Origin: an uncultured Muribaculum sp.
GTDB lineage: Bacteria; Bacteroidota; Bacteroidia; Bacteroidales; Muribaculaceae
Assembly: GCA_910587665.1 (NCBI GenBank)
Contig: CAJUMZ010000025.1
Location: 1 to 44,124 of the forward strand
Reading direction: 5' to 3'
DNA length: 44,124 nt
Position numbers and translations under genes: made by a program. Shown here in pieces: positions 34,272-41,638 of the stretch. The stretch's first letter is position 1; each line of letters starts with the position of its first letter. The notes below the pieces were generated by a model. The model worked only from the letters and a program-made list of their open reading frames with translations. It made no database searches and had not been told where the DNA came from.

Positions 34272-35171
34272 ATGGGAAATATACTCAAAGTCAACAGCGT
34301 CAGCGATTACAGCGCATACCACGGACTTGCTGACCGGCATCGGTTGGTAAGCGTCATTGACTTTGAAGAGATTTCGCCCATACGCCACAGCCTCAACCAA
34401 TATGGTGTGTATGGACTTTTTATGCACAAAAATCTTTCGGTTGACCTTACATACGGATGTGGAAAATACGACTATACCAACGGCACACTGATATGTGTAG
34501 CCCCCGGACAGATAGGAGGCAAGGAGGATGACGGCGACAGGATAGATCTGGATGGCTGGGCATTGCTTTTTCATCCCGACCTTCTGCATGGCACGCTGTT
34601 GGAAAAACGTATAAAGGACTATTCATTTTTCGATTACCGTATAAACGAGGCTTTGCACATGACGGAGAATGAATATGACATATTCGCCTCTTTCATGCGT
34701 CAGATCAAGGATGAGCTTGAAAATAAACATGATGACGTACAGGGCAGCATAATAGTAGGATACATTGAACTTATGCTTAATTTCTGCCGCAGGTTCTATA
34801 ACCGCCAGTTCATAACGCGGAAACTTGAAAATTCAGATATTCTGGCAAAGTTTGAAGCCTTGTTGCACGAATACTTCAAAAATGGCAGTCAGTTAACTTG
34901 CGGATTGCCCTCCATGCAATATTTTTCGGACAGATTATGCCTGTCATCAAACTATCTTGGCGACTTGATTAAAAAGACCACCGGGAACACGGCGACATTC
35001 CATATCCGTAAATTTGTAATGCAGGAAGCAAAAAACAACCTTGCTTCCGGAATGACAATATCGGAAACGGCCTACGCTCTCGGCTTCGATTTTCCACAAC
35101 ATCTGAGCCGAATGTTCAAAAAATATGAAGGCATATCTCCATCGCAATATATTGACTCAATAAAAAAATAG
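34272..35171 (+). CDS. AraC family transcriptional regulator
   Basis: 299 residues. The N-terminal 180 residues are a cupin-like sensor region (YGVYGLFMHKNLSVDLTYG, ICVAPGQIGGKED, LDGWALLFHPDLLHG). The C-terminal 100 residues hold two helix-turn-helix units: LSSNYLGDLIKKTTGNTATF and the signature ISETAYALGFDFPQHLSRMF, ending with GISPSQYIDSI. The ATG at 34272 follows a well-formed promoter by about 28 bases. It is divergent from the redox operon and most likely controls it in response to a small molecule bound by the N-terminal domain. A near-perfect stem-loop follows the stop codon. Confidence 0.93.
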   Translation: MGNILKVNSVSDYSAYHGLADRHRLVSVIDFEEISPIRHSLNQYGVYGLFMHKNLSVDLTYGCGKYDYTNGTLICVAPGQIGGKEDDGDRIDLDGWALLFHPDLLHGTLLEKRIKDYSFFDYRINEALHMTENEYDIFASFMRQIKDELENKHDDVQGSIIVGYIELMLNFCRRFYNRQFITRKLENSDILAKFEALLHEYFKNGSQLTCGLPSMQYFSDRLCLSSNYLGDLIKKTTGNTATFHIRKFVMQEAKNNLASGMTISETAYALGFDFPQHLSRMFKKYEGISPSQYIDSIKK

Positions 35172-35193
35172 GAATAGCGATTAATCCTATTTT
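35165..35193 (+). terminator. Terminator after the AraC gene
   Basis: AAAATAGGA at 35165-35173 pairs perfectly with TCCTATTTT at 35185-35193 around an 11-base loop. It overlaps the stop codon and ends in T4. The stem is AT-rich, so strength is uncertain. Confidence 0.5.
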
Positions 35194-35343
35194 CATGAGT
35201 ATAGTCAACCATAAAAGAACTCTTTTTAATATAAAAAGCTACCAAATTCTGAATTTTCCACAAAAGGGTAACTAAATCCGCAAATATTGAATTACCACCC
35301 TCTTTCATCCGAATATAATTCCTCCTTGCCATCGGAGAAGGAC

Positions 35344-35351
35344 TATATTTG
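35344..35351 (+). promoter_or_regulatory. -7 promoter box of the multi-lectin gene
   Basis: TAtaTTTG, 46 bases before the ATG at 35398. A TTG at 35326-35328 is only 15 bases upstream, shorter than usual. The rest of the 226-base gap before the gene (35172-35397) holds no gene that I can see. Confidence 0.45.
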
Positions 35352-35397
35352 CATCGCTCTATCATAGGGCATTTCTTTAACTAATTTTATACCAATC

Positions 35398-38181
35398 ATG
35401 AAAACATCAAGTTTTAAAAGTATCTTGGGCGTGGTCTTTGGTCTTGCTATGTCTGTCCAAAGTGCCGATGCAGCAATAGCTCCGGGTGAGGGCTATATGC
35501 TCCAGCTCGAAGGGACAAACCTGTATCTCAGTGCAGATCTTGCCAATCTTGGCAACAGTATCACCCAAGAGGAAGAAGGATCAGCCGGTTTCAGCCAAGT
35601 ATTTACTTTTGTCGAAGCTCCAGTAGGTGCAGAGGCGGAAGGGTTCAACATTCAAGTTGCCGATAATGTATACGTTACACGCGACTCCTGGAATATCTTC
35701 TACAGAGATGACTGCGACCTGTCATCTAAAAATTCCATTTTCGCGGTGGAAGAGGAAGGCAATGTAATCACACTCAAAAATTTCGGCACCGAGAAATATG
35801 TCGGTTTTGATGACAAGTCATCAGGAGCAAAAGTTTACTCCGACAAGACAGGCAACAAAGTATGCCGTCTTATACCGATACCTATTTCTTCCGACTATTA
35901 CCTTAACCAGCTCAATTCGACGATAAGCGACGCCGAGAATTTACTTAGCTCAACTATTGAAGGTAATGAGGGCGGTCAATACCCTGCAAGTGCAAGAGCA
36001 ACACTTCAAGAAGCGATTGATGCGGCAAAACAAACGCCTACAGATGACAACAACGCACTCAAAGAAGCCGTTCAAAAACTTAAGATGGCTATCGACGCCT
36101 ATAAGCAGTCTAAAGTTCCTGCACCTTTTGTAGAAGGTTTTTACCGATTCAAAAGTGTGGCTATAGGAGCTTATCTTGCTAATGGTTGGCACGCTAATAG
36201 CTGGGAAAGCGGTAACGTACAGTCATGCGCACTCTTGCTTAACGAGGATGAAGCCTCGGCGTATAATTTGGAATTCCGTATAAGCCGTACTCCTGAAAAT
36301 GCCGAAGCTCAAGGCTATAATATATCCGACAATGAAGGACACCTGCTCTTCAATAGCGATGGCGCACTGCTGTATTCGGAAGAGAATACGATAGACCCCC
36401 TATCCAAAGAAGCCGTTTTCATATTTGAGGAAGATGGTGACAATTTCCGTATTCTCTGCGTGTCAACCGGGAAATACGTGGGACCGAACGATGATACGAA
36501 AGGCTGGAGCTGGATTCATCTGGGAACAACGCATACAGGTAAAGAACAAGGTAATCTTTTCTCTGCCGAATTGATTGCGGAATCGGCTGCTGCACGGCTT
36601 AACGATATTATCGCAGAAGCAGAATCGTTACTTGCATCCACAGAGGAAGGGATCGCCCCCGGCCAATATTCGACAGAAGCCCGCAACGCACTGTCTTCAG
36701 CGATTTCTACAGCAAAGAATGCCATAGGCGGTACCGATTCAGAGATGGCAGAAGCCTGCGCATCGCTGACTTTGGCCATAAGCATTTATCGCGACCAGGT
36801 GATTCCGGAGAAATTTGACGACGGTTTCTACAGGTTTGAATCAGTTGCCCTGCCCGGTACCTACCTGTCAAATGGATGGCACGCCAACAGTTGGGAAAGT
36901 TGGAATGTACAGTCATGTGCACTCTTGCTTAATCTCGGTGAAGACGGCTATAACTTCGATTTCCGTGTAAGCAGAACCTCCAATGATGCCGAAGCACAAG
37001 GATACAATATCCGAGACAACAATGGTAACTATCTTTATGATGACAACGGAGCATTGTTGTTCTCTGAAGACGGTTCAACTGACCCACTTTCCATACATTC
37101 CGTTTTCGTATTTGAACTTGATGGGGACAATGTAAAAATCAAGAGTCTGGCAACCGGAAAATATGTCGGACCTAACGATGACACAAAAGGCTGGGCATGG
37201 ATTCATGTAGGCACAAAACATACAGGCAAGGAATCCGGTAATGTTTTCCGTTTTGAAAGAATGGGAACATCCATGAGCGACCGTTTATCTGAAAAAATTT
37301 CCGACGCAGAAACTCTTCTTGCATCTACTGAAGAAGGTAATGCACCGGGGCAATATCCTCTTGATGCAAGAACTGCCCTACAAGATGCAATCAACGACGC
37401 AAAAGAAACCCTTGACAATGGGCAGGACGATGCCATGTCGGAAGCCATAGCTTTATTGGAGCAAGCCATAGCCATATATAAAGATTGCGTAATACCACCT
37501 TACATAAGGCCGGGTGTTTACAAAATTACCCATGTTGCCACAGGTGCACTCCTCACTAACGGATGGCATGCCAACAGTTGGGAAAGTTGGAATATAGAAC
37601 AGACCGCACTTATCATAAACGAATCAGAAGCGAGCGGATATAATATGGAGTTTTCCGTTGCTCCTGTCCCGGAAGGCTCCGCTTTCCCCGGTTATAACAT
37701 TACAGACATGGAAGGGAATTGTCTTTATAATGATGGTGGAAAACTTCTTTGGCAAGAAGGACACAATGCTGCTGACGAGGATGCGATATTCGTTTTTGCT
37801 CCTGATGGAGACAACTACCGTATCAGATGTGTAAATACAGGGAAGAATATCGGACCGGTTGACGATACTAAGGGTTGGAGCTGGATACATGTCGGCACCA
37901 AACATTCCGGAAATGAGGATGGCGACCTGTTCTCGGTTGCATTTATTCGAGAGTTAAGCAGCTCAATTAATGACATCAGAATCGAAGACAATACAATGTC
38001 TATTAAATGTGTCAACGGTACTCTTTCGGTAAGAGATGCTGATTATGCTGAAATTTACACAATAAGCGGAACACTCGTAGCACGTGTAGGCGGAAATTCT
38101 GATACGATACTACCAAAAGGAATATACTTAGTACGTGCCTTTGGGCATAATACCAATAAAATTGTAAAACTTATCTTATAA
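35398..38181 (+). CDS. Secreted multi-lectin protein: four lectin-like units, three helical spacers, sorting tail
   Basis: 927 residues. After a signal peptide (cleavage near ADA-A), a divergent lectin-like unit (about 25-165) is followed by three more alike units (about 245-395, 476-622 and 705-850), each with the hallmark NGWHANSWES and a closing KGWSWIH or KGWAWIH. Between them lie helical spacers (about 166-240, 398-470, 626-700) of the pattern SDAETLLASTEEGNAPGQYP. The first unit is closest to the GH16 lectin part (YVTRDSWNIFY and NFGTEKYVGFDD). The C-terminal tail (IYTISGTLVARV ... LPKGIYLVRAFG) resembles a type IX sorting domain. There is no catalytic domain. It is probably a surface glycan-binding or adhesion protein; the ligand is unknown. 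A beta-trefoil fold is possible but unproven. Confidence 0.85.
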   Translation: MKTSSFKSILGVVFGLAMSVQSADAAIAPGEGYMLQLEGTNLYLSADLANLGNSITQEEEGSAGFSQVFTFVEAPVGAEAEGFNIQVADNVYVTRDSWNIFYRDDCDLSSKNSIFAVEEEGNVITLKNFGTEKYVGFDDKSSGAKVYSDKTGNKVCRLIPIPISSDYYLNQLNSTISDAENLLSSTIEGNEGGQYPASARATLQEAIDAAKQTPTDDNNALKEAVQKLKMAIDAYKQSKVPAPFVEGFYRFKSVAIGAYLANGWHANSWESGNVQSCALLLNEDEASAYNLEFRISRTPENAEAQGYNISDNEGHLLFNSDGALLYSEENTIDPLSKEAVFIFEEDGDNFRILCVSTGKYVGPNDDTKGWSWIHLGTTHTGKEQGNLFSAELIAESAAARLNDIIAEAESLLASTEEGIAPGQYSTEARNALSSAISTAKNAIGGTDSEMAEACASLTLAISIYRDQVIPEKFDDGFYRFESVALPGTYLSNGWHANSWESWNVQSCALLLNLGEDGYNFDFRVSRTSNDAEAQGYNIRDNNGNYLYDDNGALLFSEDGSTDPLSIHSVFVFELDGDNVKIKSLATGKYVGPNDDTKGWAWIHVGTKHTGKESGNVFRFERMGTSMSDRLSEKISDAETLLASTEEGNAPGQYPLDARTALQDAINDAKETLDNGQDDAMSEAIALLEQAIAIYKDCVIPPYIRPGVYKITHVATGALLTNGWHANSWESWNIEQTALIINESEASGYNMEFSVAPVPEGSAFPGYNITDMEGNCLYNDGGKLLWQEGHNAADEDAIFVFAPDGDNYRIRCVNTGKNIGPVDDTKGWSWIHVGTKHSGNEDGDLFSVAFIRELSSSINDIRIEDNTMSIKCVNGTLSVRDADYAEIYTISGTLVARVGGNSDTILPKGIYLVRAFGHNTNKIVKLIL
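36140..37930 (+). repeat. Three tandem lectin-plus-spacer coding repeats
   Basis: Units start near 36137, 36823 and 37510, so the period is about 687 bases (229 residues). The nucleotide similarity is high around the NGWHANSWES block (near 36180, 36870 and 37560), for example the shared string GCCAACAGTTGGGAAAGT in units two and three. Such repeats allow unit gain or loss by recombination. Confidence 0.8.
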
Positions 38182-38204
38182 GATTTACGATCCGACTAAA
38201 AACA

Positions 38205-38239
38205 GGAGGCTGTCTAACAACCAAAGTTAGGCAGCCTCC
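38205..38239. terminator. Terminator between the multi-lectin and cupin genes
   Basis: GGAGGCTGTCTAAC at 38205-38218 pairs with 38226-38239 (13 of 14 positions, the exception a G-T type pair) around a 7-base loop. On the minus strand it is followed by TGTTTTTAG, so it best serves the cupin gene ending at 38261, and probably stops the lectin transcript as well. Confidence 0.8.
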
Positions 38240-38260
38240 ATATAGATCTACGGATTGTTT

Positions 38261-38671
38261 TTACAGCAACGACTCGCGTTCGGTGATTTCAGCGTCGGTC
38301 ATTGTATATCCGCCAAGACTACCCTCTTTTGCCTGAATACAGATATATGTCATTGGATCGACCGATGTACATTTAAGATTACGGTCGCAATTTGTTGATA
38401 CACGGATCACCGAACCCTGCGCCACATCAAATACCTCATCATTAACCTGAAATTTACCGGCTCCGGAAAGGATTATGTAATTCTCCTCATTTTCCTTATG
38501 ACTGTGGAAAAACGGAACTGCACCACCTTGTGGCAATGCGCCGAACGAAATCTCGCAGGATGTCGCACCGGTTGCGTCTTTTACAAACTGTTTGCCCTCA
38601 AAACCACACAAATTGCCGACTGTGACATGGGCGAATTTATCGCCACGCTCAAGAATCTTAATCTCGCTCAT
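38261..38671 (-). CDS. Cupin domain protein
   Basis: 136 residues forming one cupin barrel: VPFFHSHKENEENYIILSGAG (read as FFHSHKENEENYI, with HxH and Glu metal ligands in the usual HxH(x4)E spacing) and the second motif GSVIRVSTNCDRNLKC, in which the usual His is not obvious. The C-terminal 25 residues extend past the barrel (GGYTMTDAEITERESLL). It is cytoplasmic. It is divergent from an HxlR regulator, so it may be under redox or electrophile control. Single-cupin proteins in such loci are often quinone-handling enzymes or sensors; that is only a guess here. Confidence 0.88.
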   Translation of the reverse strand: MSEIKILERGDKFAHVTVGNLCGFEGKQFVKDATGATSCEISFGALPQGGAVPFFHSHKENEENYIILSGAGKFQVNDEVFDVAQGSVIRVSTNCDRNLKCTSVDPMTYICIQAKEGSLGGYTMTDAEITERESLL

Positions 38672-38698
38672 AATTATTTGTTATTTTTAGAATTTATA

Positions 38699-38746
38699 TT
38701 AACTTTGCATAAGAAAGCCGCTTTCATTACGATAGCGCAAAGTTAA
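38699..38746. promoter_or_regulatory. Inverted repeat containing two facing -7 boxes
   Basis: TTAACTTTGC at 38699-38708 and GCAAAGTTAA at 38737-38746 are a perfect 10+10 inverted repeat with a 28-base spacer. Each arm contains a consensus -7 box (TAacTTTG): the left arm reads toward the HxlR gene, the right arm toward the cupin gene. The two promoters therefore point at each other and their start sites would overlap. Confidence 0.6.
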
Positions 38747-38781
38747 GTTATATATTTCACTAAAACAAGACGTTACAAAAT

Positions 38782-38806
38782 AGTAAGGCGCTTACTTTCG
38801 GGTAAG
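38782..38806 (+). promoter_or_regulatory. Candidate HxlR operator
   Basis: AGTAAG at 38782-38787 and CTTACT at 38791-38796 form a perfect dyad with a 3-base centre; a third half-site GTAAG follows at 38802-38806. It lies 12-36 bases before the HxlR ATG at 38818, a good position for autoregulation. Confidence 0.45.
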
Positions 38807-38817
38807 CATTTTTGATT

Positions 38818-39198
38818 ATGAACAGTTTACCGCTAAAAGAAAATTTGAAAAAATATACCGGCATCGACTCATGCCCTATCAGAAACATCATTAGCCGATT
38901 TTCGGGCAAATGGTCGATGCTTATTCTGTGTGTGCTTGCTGAAAATGATGCCACAAGATTCAATGAAATAAACAAGGCAATCCCCGACATTTCGCCGAAA
39001 GTCCTTACTGAAACACTAAAAGCACTGGAGTCTGACAAGTTACTGACAAGACATCTTTATGCAGAGATTCCGCCACGAGTTGAGTATTCGCTCACTGACC
39101 TCGGGAAAAGCCTTATACCGTTGATCGGCGACCTAATATCGTGGGCCATGGAAAACTATGATGTAATTAATTCCGGATCCAAGCACCCCACCCGATGA
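38818..39198 (+). CDS. HxlR family transcriptional regulator
   Basis: 126 residues from ATG 38818 (a TTG two codons earlier is open but less likely). The winged-helix HxlR domain is clear: CPIRNIISRFSGKWSMLIL at the start with Cys19-type position typical of redox-sensing YodB/HypR-like members, FNEINKAIPDISPKVLTETLKAL as the recognition part, and PPRVEYSLTDLGKSL as the wing. It is divergent from the cupin gene and its stop overlaps the next gene by ATGA. Cysteine near the N-terminus suggests sensing of electrophiles or disulfide stress, as known for the family. Confidence 0.92.
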   Translation: MNSLPLKENLKKYTGIDSCPIRNIISRFSGKWSMLILCVLAENDATRFNEINKAIPDISPKVLTETLKALESDKLLTRHLYAEIPPRVEYSLTDLGKSLIPLIGDLISWAMENYDVINSGSKHPTR

Positions 39199-39437
39199 TA
39201 CGAATTGGTAATATACGGTTAGGATTTGCGGCATTATCAACAATCGCTGTATTCCTCTCACTAAGCACCTGCGCAATCATCGCCGCCGTCAAGCAGGAAA
39301 ATCCGGATTTCCACGTGCCTCTATCCAAAATGATACTATTCTACGAACGCATTGCTTTGCTTGCCACATTGGTCTATGGGATATGCGTGCATTTTGCGCT
39401 CGTAATAATTGACAGGATCAAAAATCGATGTAAATAA
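39195..39437 (+). CDS. Small membrane protein of unknown function
   Basis: 80 residues with two membrane segments (about 10-30, FAALSTIAVFLSLSTCAIIAA, shown here by its start FAALSTIAVFLSL; and about 50-72, IALLATLVYGICVHFALVII) and a basic tail. It overlaps the HxlR gene by ATGA and is probably translationally coupled to it. I do not recognise a family. A terminator follows 8 bases later. Confidence 0.7.
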   Translation: MIRIGNIRLGFAALSTIAVFLSLSTCAIIAAVKQENPDFHVPLSKMILFYERIALLATLVYGICVHFALVIIDRIKNRCK

Positions 39438-39444
39438 AACGAAA

Positions 39445-39473
39445 AGAGCCCGAAGTATTTCACTTCAGGCTCT
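39445..39473. terminator. Terminator between the small membrane protein gene and fcl
   Basis: AGAGCCCGAAGT at 39445-39456 pairs with ACTTCAGGCTCT at 39462-39473, 11 of 12 positions with one wobble, around a 5-base loop. On the minus strand a T-rich stretch follows, so it serves fcl and probably both directions. Confidence 0.8.
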
Positions 39474-39495
39474 GTAAAAGATAGGAATATCGGGA

Positions 39496-40437
39496 TTATC
39501 TTTCGGCTCGCATGGGGTTATTCAAGAAATCCTCATAGGCGAGACGGATGCCGTCGGATAGCTCGGTTTTGTAAGTCCATCCGAGGCTTTTTGCCTTACT
39601 GACATCAAGGAGCTTGCGTGGAGTGCCGTTGGGGCGCGATGTATCCCAAAGTATTTCGCCTTCGTAACCGACCGTGACGGCGACAAGCTCGGTAAGTTCC
39701 TTTATTGTAAGTTCCTTGCCGGTGCCTGCATTGACGGTCTCATTACCGGAATAATTGTTCATCAGGAAAACGCATAGATTGGCAAGGTCATCGACATAAA
39801 GGAACTCGCGCAACGGGCTTCCGTCACCCCAGCAAGTGACGGTCTTCGCCCCCGACTCCTTAGCCTCATGAAAGCGGCGGATGAGTGCCGGCAGCACATG
39901 GGAGTGTTCGGGATGATAGTTATCGTTAGGACCATAAAGATTGGTTGGCATGACCGATATGTAGTCGGTGCCATACTGACGGTTAAGATATTCGCAGTAT
40001 TTCAATCCTGAGATTTTTGCAAGGGCATATGCCTCGTTGGTCTTCTCAAGCTCCGAAGTCAACAGACAACTCTCCGGCATCGGCTGCGGTGCCATGCGCG
40101 GATATATGCAGGAAGACCCGAGAAATTCGAGTTTCTTGCATCCGTTTCGCCAAGCCGCGTTTATTACGTTCATTTCCAACATCATGTTGTCGTACATAAA
40201 GTCGGCAAGCGCACTGCTGTTGGCGATGATTCCGCCTACCTTTGCCGCTGCGAGAAACACGTATTCGGGCTTCTCCTGCGCGAAGAAATCATTTACCGCC
40301 TGTTGGTTGATCAAATCAAGCTCGCTATGGGTACGAGTGATTATATTTGTGTAGCCCTGACGCTTCAGCTCGCGCACTATCGCCGAGCCCACCATTCCAC
40401 GGTGACCGGCAACATATATTTTAGAATCTTTTTCCAT
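39496..40437 (-). CDS. fcl: GDP-L-fucose synthase
   Basis: 313 residues, the standard length. It performs the 3,5-epimerisation and 4-reduction that convert GDP-4-keto-6-deoxymannose to GDP-L-fucose with NADPH. The nucleotide-binding motif is YVAGHRGMVGSAI, the catalytic region is LGSSCIYP and the YxxxK motif is YALAKISGL. PTNLYGPNDNYHPEHSHV and GDGSPLREFLYVDD are strongly conserved in the family. It is the last gene of the minus-strand group, 31 bases after the nucleotidyltransferase-kinase fusion gene. Together with gmd it makes GDP-fucose de novo for surface polysaccharide or glycoprotein fucosylation. Confidence 0.96.
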   Translation of the reverse strand: MEKDSKIYVAGHRGMVGSAIVRELKRQGYTNIITRTHSELDLINQQAVNDFFAQEKPEYVFLAAAKVGGIIANSSALADFMYDNMMLEMNVINAAWRNGCKKLEFLGSSCIYPRMAPQPMPESCLLTSELEKTNEAYALAKISGLKYCEYLNRQYGTDYISVMPTNLYGPNDNYHPEHSHVLPALIRRFHEAKESGAKTVTCWGDGSPLREFLYVDDLANLCVFLMNNYSGNETVNAGTGKELTIKELTELVAVTVGYEGEILWDTSRPNGTPRKLLDVSKAKSLGWTYKTELSDGIRLAYEDFLNNPMRAER

Positions 40438-40468
40438 AAGTTGAATCCTGGTATATATATATTCTATA

Positions 40469-41638
40469 TTAAAACGTATCTTTTCGTCTTATTTTTATCG
40501 GAATTACTCTCTCCTCCGGCACATGGTCCACGACGAGGGCAAGATGCCCTCCACCGCCGGCACCGAGCATTTTCCAGGCAAGCGCCTTGTCGCGCCAGCT
40601 GTCAATGTAACCCTTCACGCCCGGCTGCATCATGGCGGGAAACATCGCCACCTGCGCGTCAAATGAATCGCGGAACGCAGAGGCAAATGCCTCCAAATCA
40701 CGGGCGAGTATGGCATCCCAGCAACGCGCCGCCGCAGAGGCAAGATCGGCTACCTTCTCCGGCGTTATATCCTTTCCTTCGACCACCGAGCATCCCGGTC
40801 GGCGCGGAAACATAGGTACAAGACACACATGATTCTCAAGCCATGACAACACCTCCTCGTCGTGACACGACTCGATACGCGACGGCCAGTAGTGCCCGTC
40901 ATAATAGTGACGAACAAGCCCCGACATACATATGCCGATGGCATCCTGCGCGCCGGATACATGACCCTCATTTTCCGGATCGTTCTCGAAGCAGAAAAGC
41001 AGACGTGCAAGCATCTCCTCATTGTAGTTTGGAAGCTCGTAAGGCCAAATTTTCCGTGCCGCATTGCGCGTAGAGGTCGACATGCCGCCACGCTCCATAA
41101 ATTCATAAGTCGGCTCTATCGACACTGTCAACGCCCATCCGGCACCGTATTGCGACACATAAGGCTGGTCAATCCATGTACCGGCAAGATCCACACGATA
41201 AGGGAGATGTGACTTAACCCCGTTACGGAGCGAGGTGGTCGACCGCGCTTCAAGCCCGGCGTCGGGCTCACGTTCAAGCACCACATATTCGATACCGCGC
41301 TCCTCACAAAGACGGCGTTTCATATCCGACCCACCATCGGAATTGACCACAAACACGTCGGGGCGCACCCTATCCATCGTCTCTATGAAGTCAAGCATGC
41401 CCGACCCGGGGTTAACATATGCATCAGCCACATAGCGTATTGCCTTTACCATATACAGACGCTCCTTCTCGGAATATACCGTCTTGCGATGTTTCAGTTC
41501 CTCGATAGTGCGGTCTGAACCTATGCCGACGTACAGATCGCCATAACGTGACGCCTCCTTGAAAAATGCCACATGACCCGAATGGAGCATATCGTAGCAT
41601 CCCGATACAAATACTTTTTTCTTTTTATCCTTTTGCAT
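40469..41638 (-). CDS. Cytidylyltransferase-like domain fused to GHMP kinase domain
   Basis: 389 residues, cytoplasmic. Residues 1 to about 140 are a TagD/HldE-type nucleotidyltransferase: SGCYDMLHSGHVAFF with the HxGH motif at His19-His22, and the closing ARSTTSLR, which resembles the RxxxISTT motif. Residues about 146-389 are a GHMP kinase related to HddA and fucokinase: PYRVDLAGTWID, then GGMSTSTRNAA at the place of the phosphate loop, SGAQDAIG like the GKQDQ motif with its catalytic Asp, and MLGAGGGGHLALVV near 357-370. So a kinase and a nucleotidyltransferase for one sugar may be joined. It overlaps the permease gene by 14 bases and precedes fcl. The sugar (fucose, heptose or other) is unknown. 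The domain order equals that of Fkp, but the nucleotidyltransferase fold differs. Confidence 0.88.
   Translation of the reverse strand: MQKDKKKKVFVSGCYDMLHSGHVAFFKEASRYGDLYVGIGSDRTIEELKHRKTVYSEKERLYMVKAIRYVADAYVNPGSGMLDFIETMDRVRPDVFVVNSDGGSDMKRRLCEERGIEYVVLEREPDAGLEARSTTSLRNGVKSHLPYRVDLAGTWIDQPYVSQYGAGWALTVSIEPTYEFMERGGMSTSTRNAARKIWPYELPNYNEEMLARLLFCFENDPENEGHVSGAQDAIGICMSGLVRHYYDGHYWPSRIESCHDEEVLSWLENHVCLVPMFPRRPGCSVVEGKDITPEKVADLASAAARCWDAILARDLEAFASAFRDSFDAQVAMFPAMMQPGVKGYIDSWRDKALAWKMLGAGGGGHLALVVDHVPEERVIPIKIRRKDTF

Noticed and set aside
40469..41638. Standard Fkp (bifunctional fucokinase / GDP-fucose pyrophosphorylase)
   Set aside because: Fkp is about 950 residues with a different pyrophosphorylase fold; this protein has 389 residues and an HxGH cytidylyltransferase domain.
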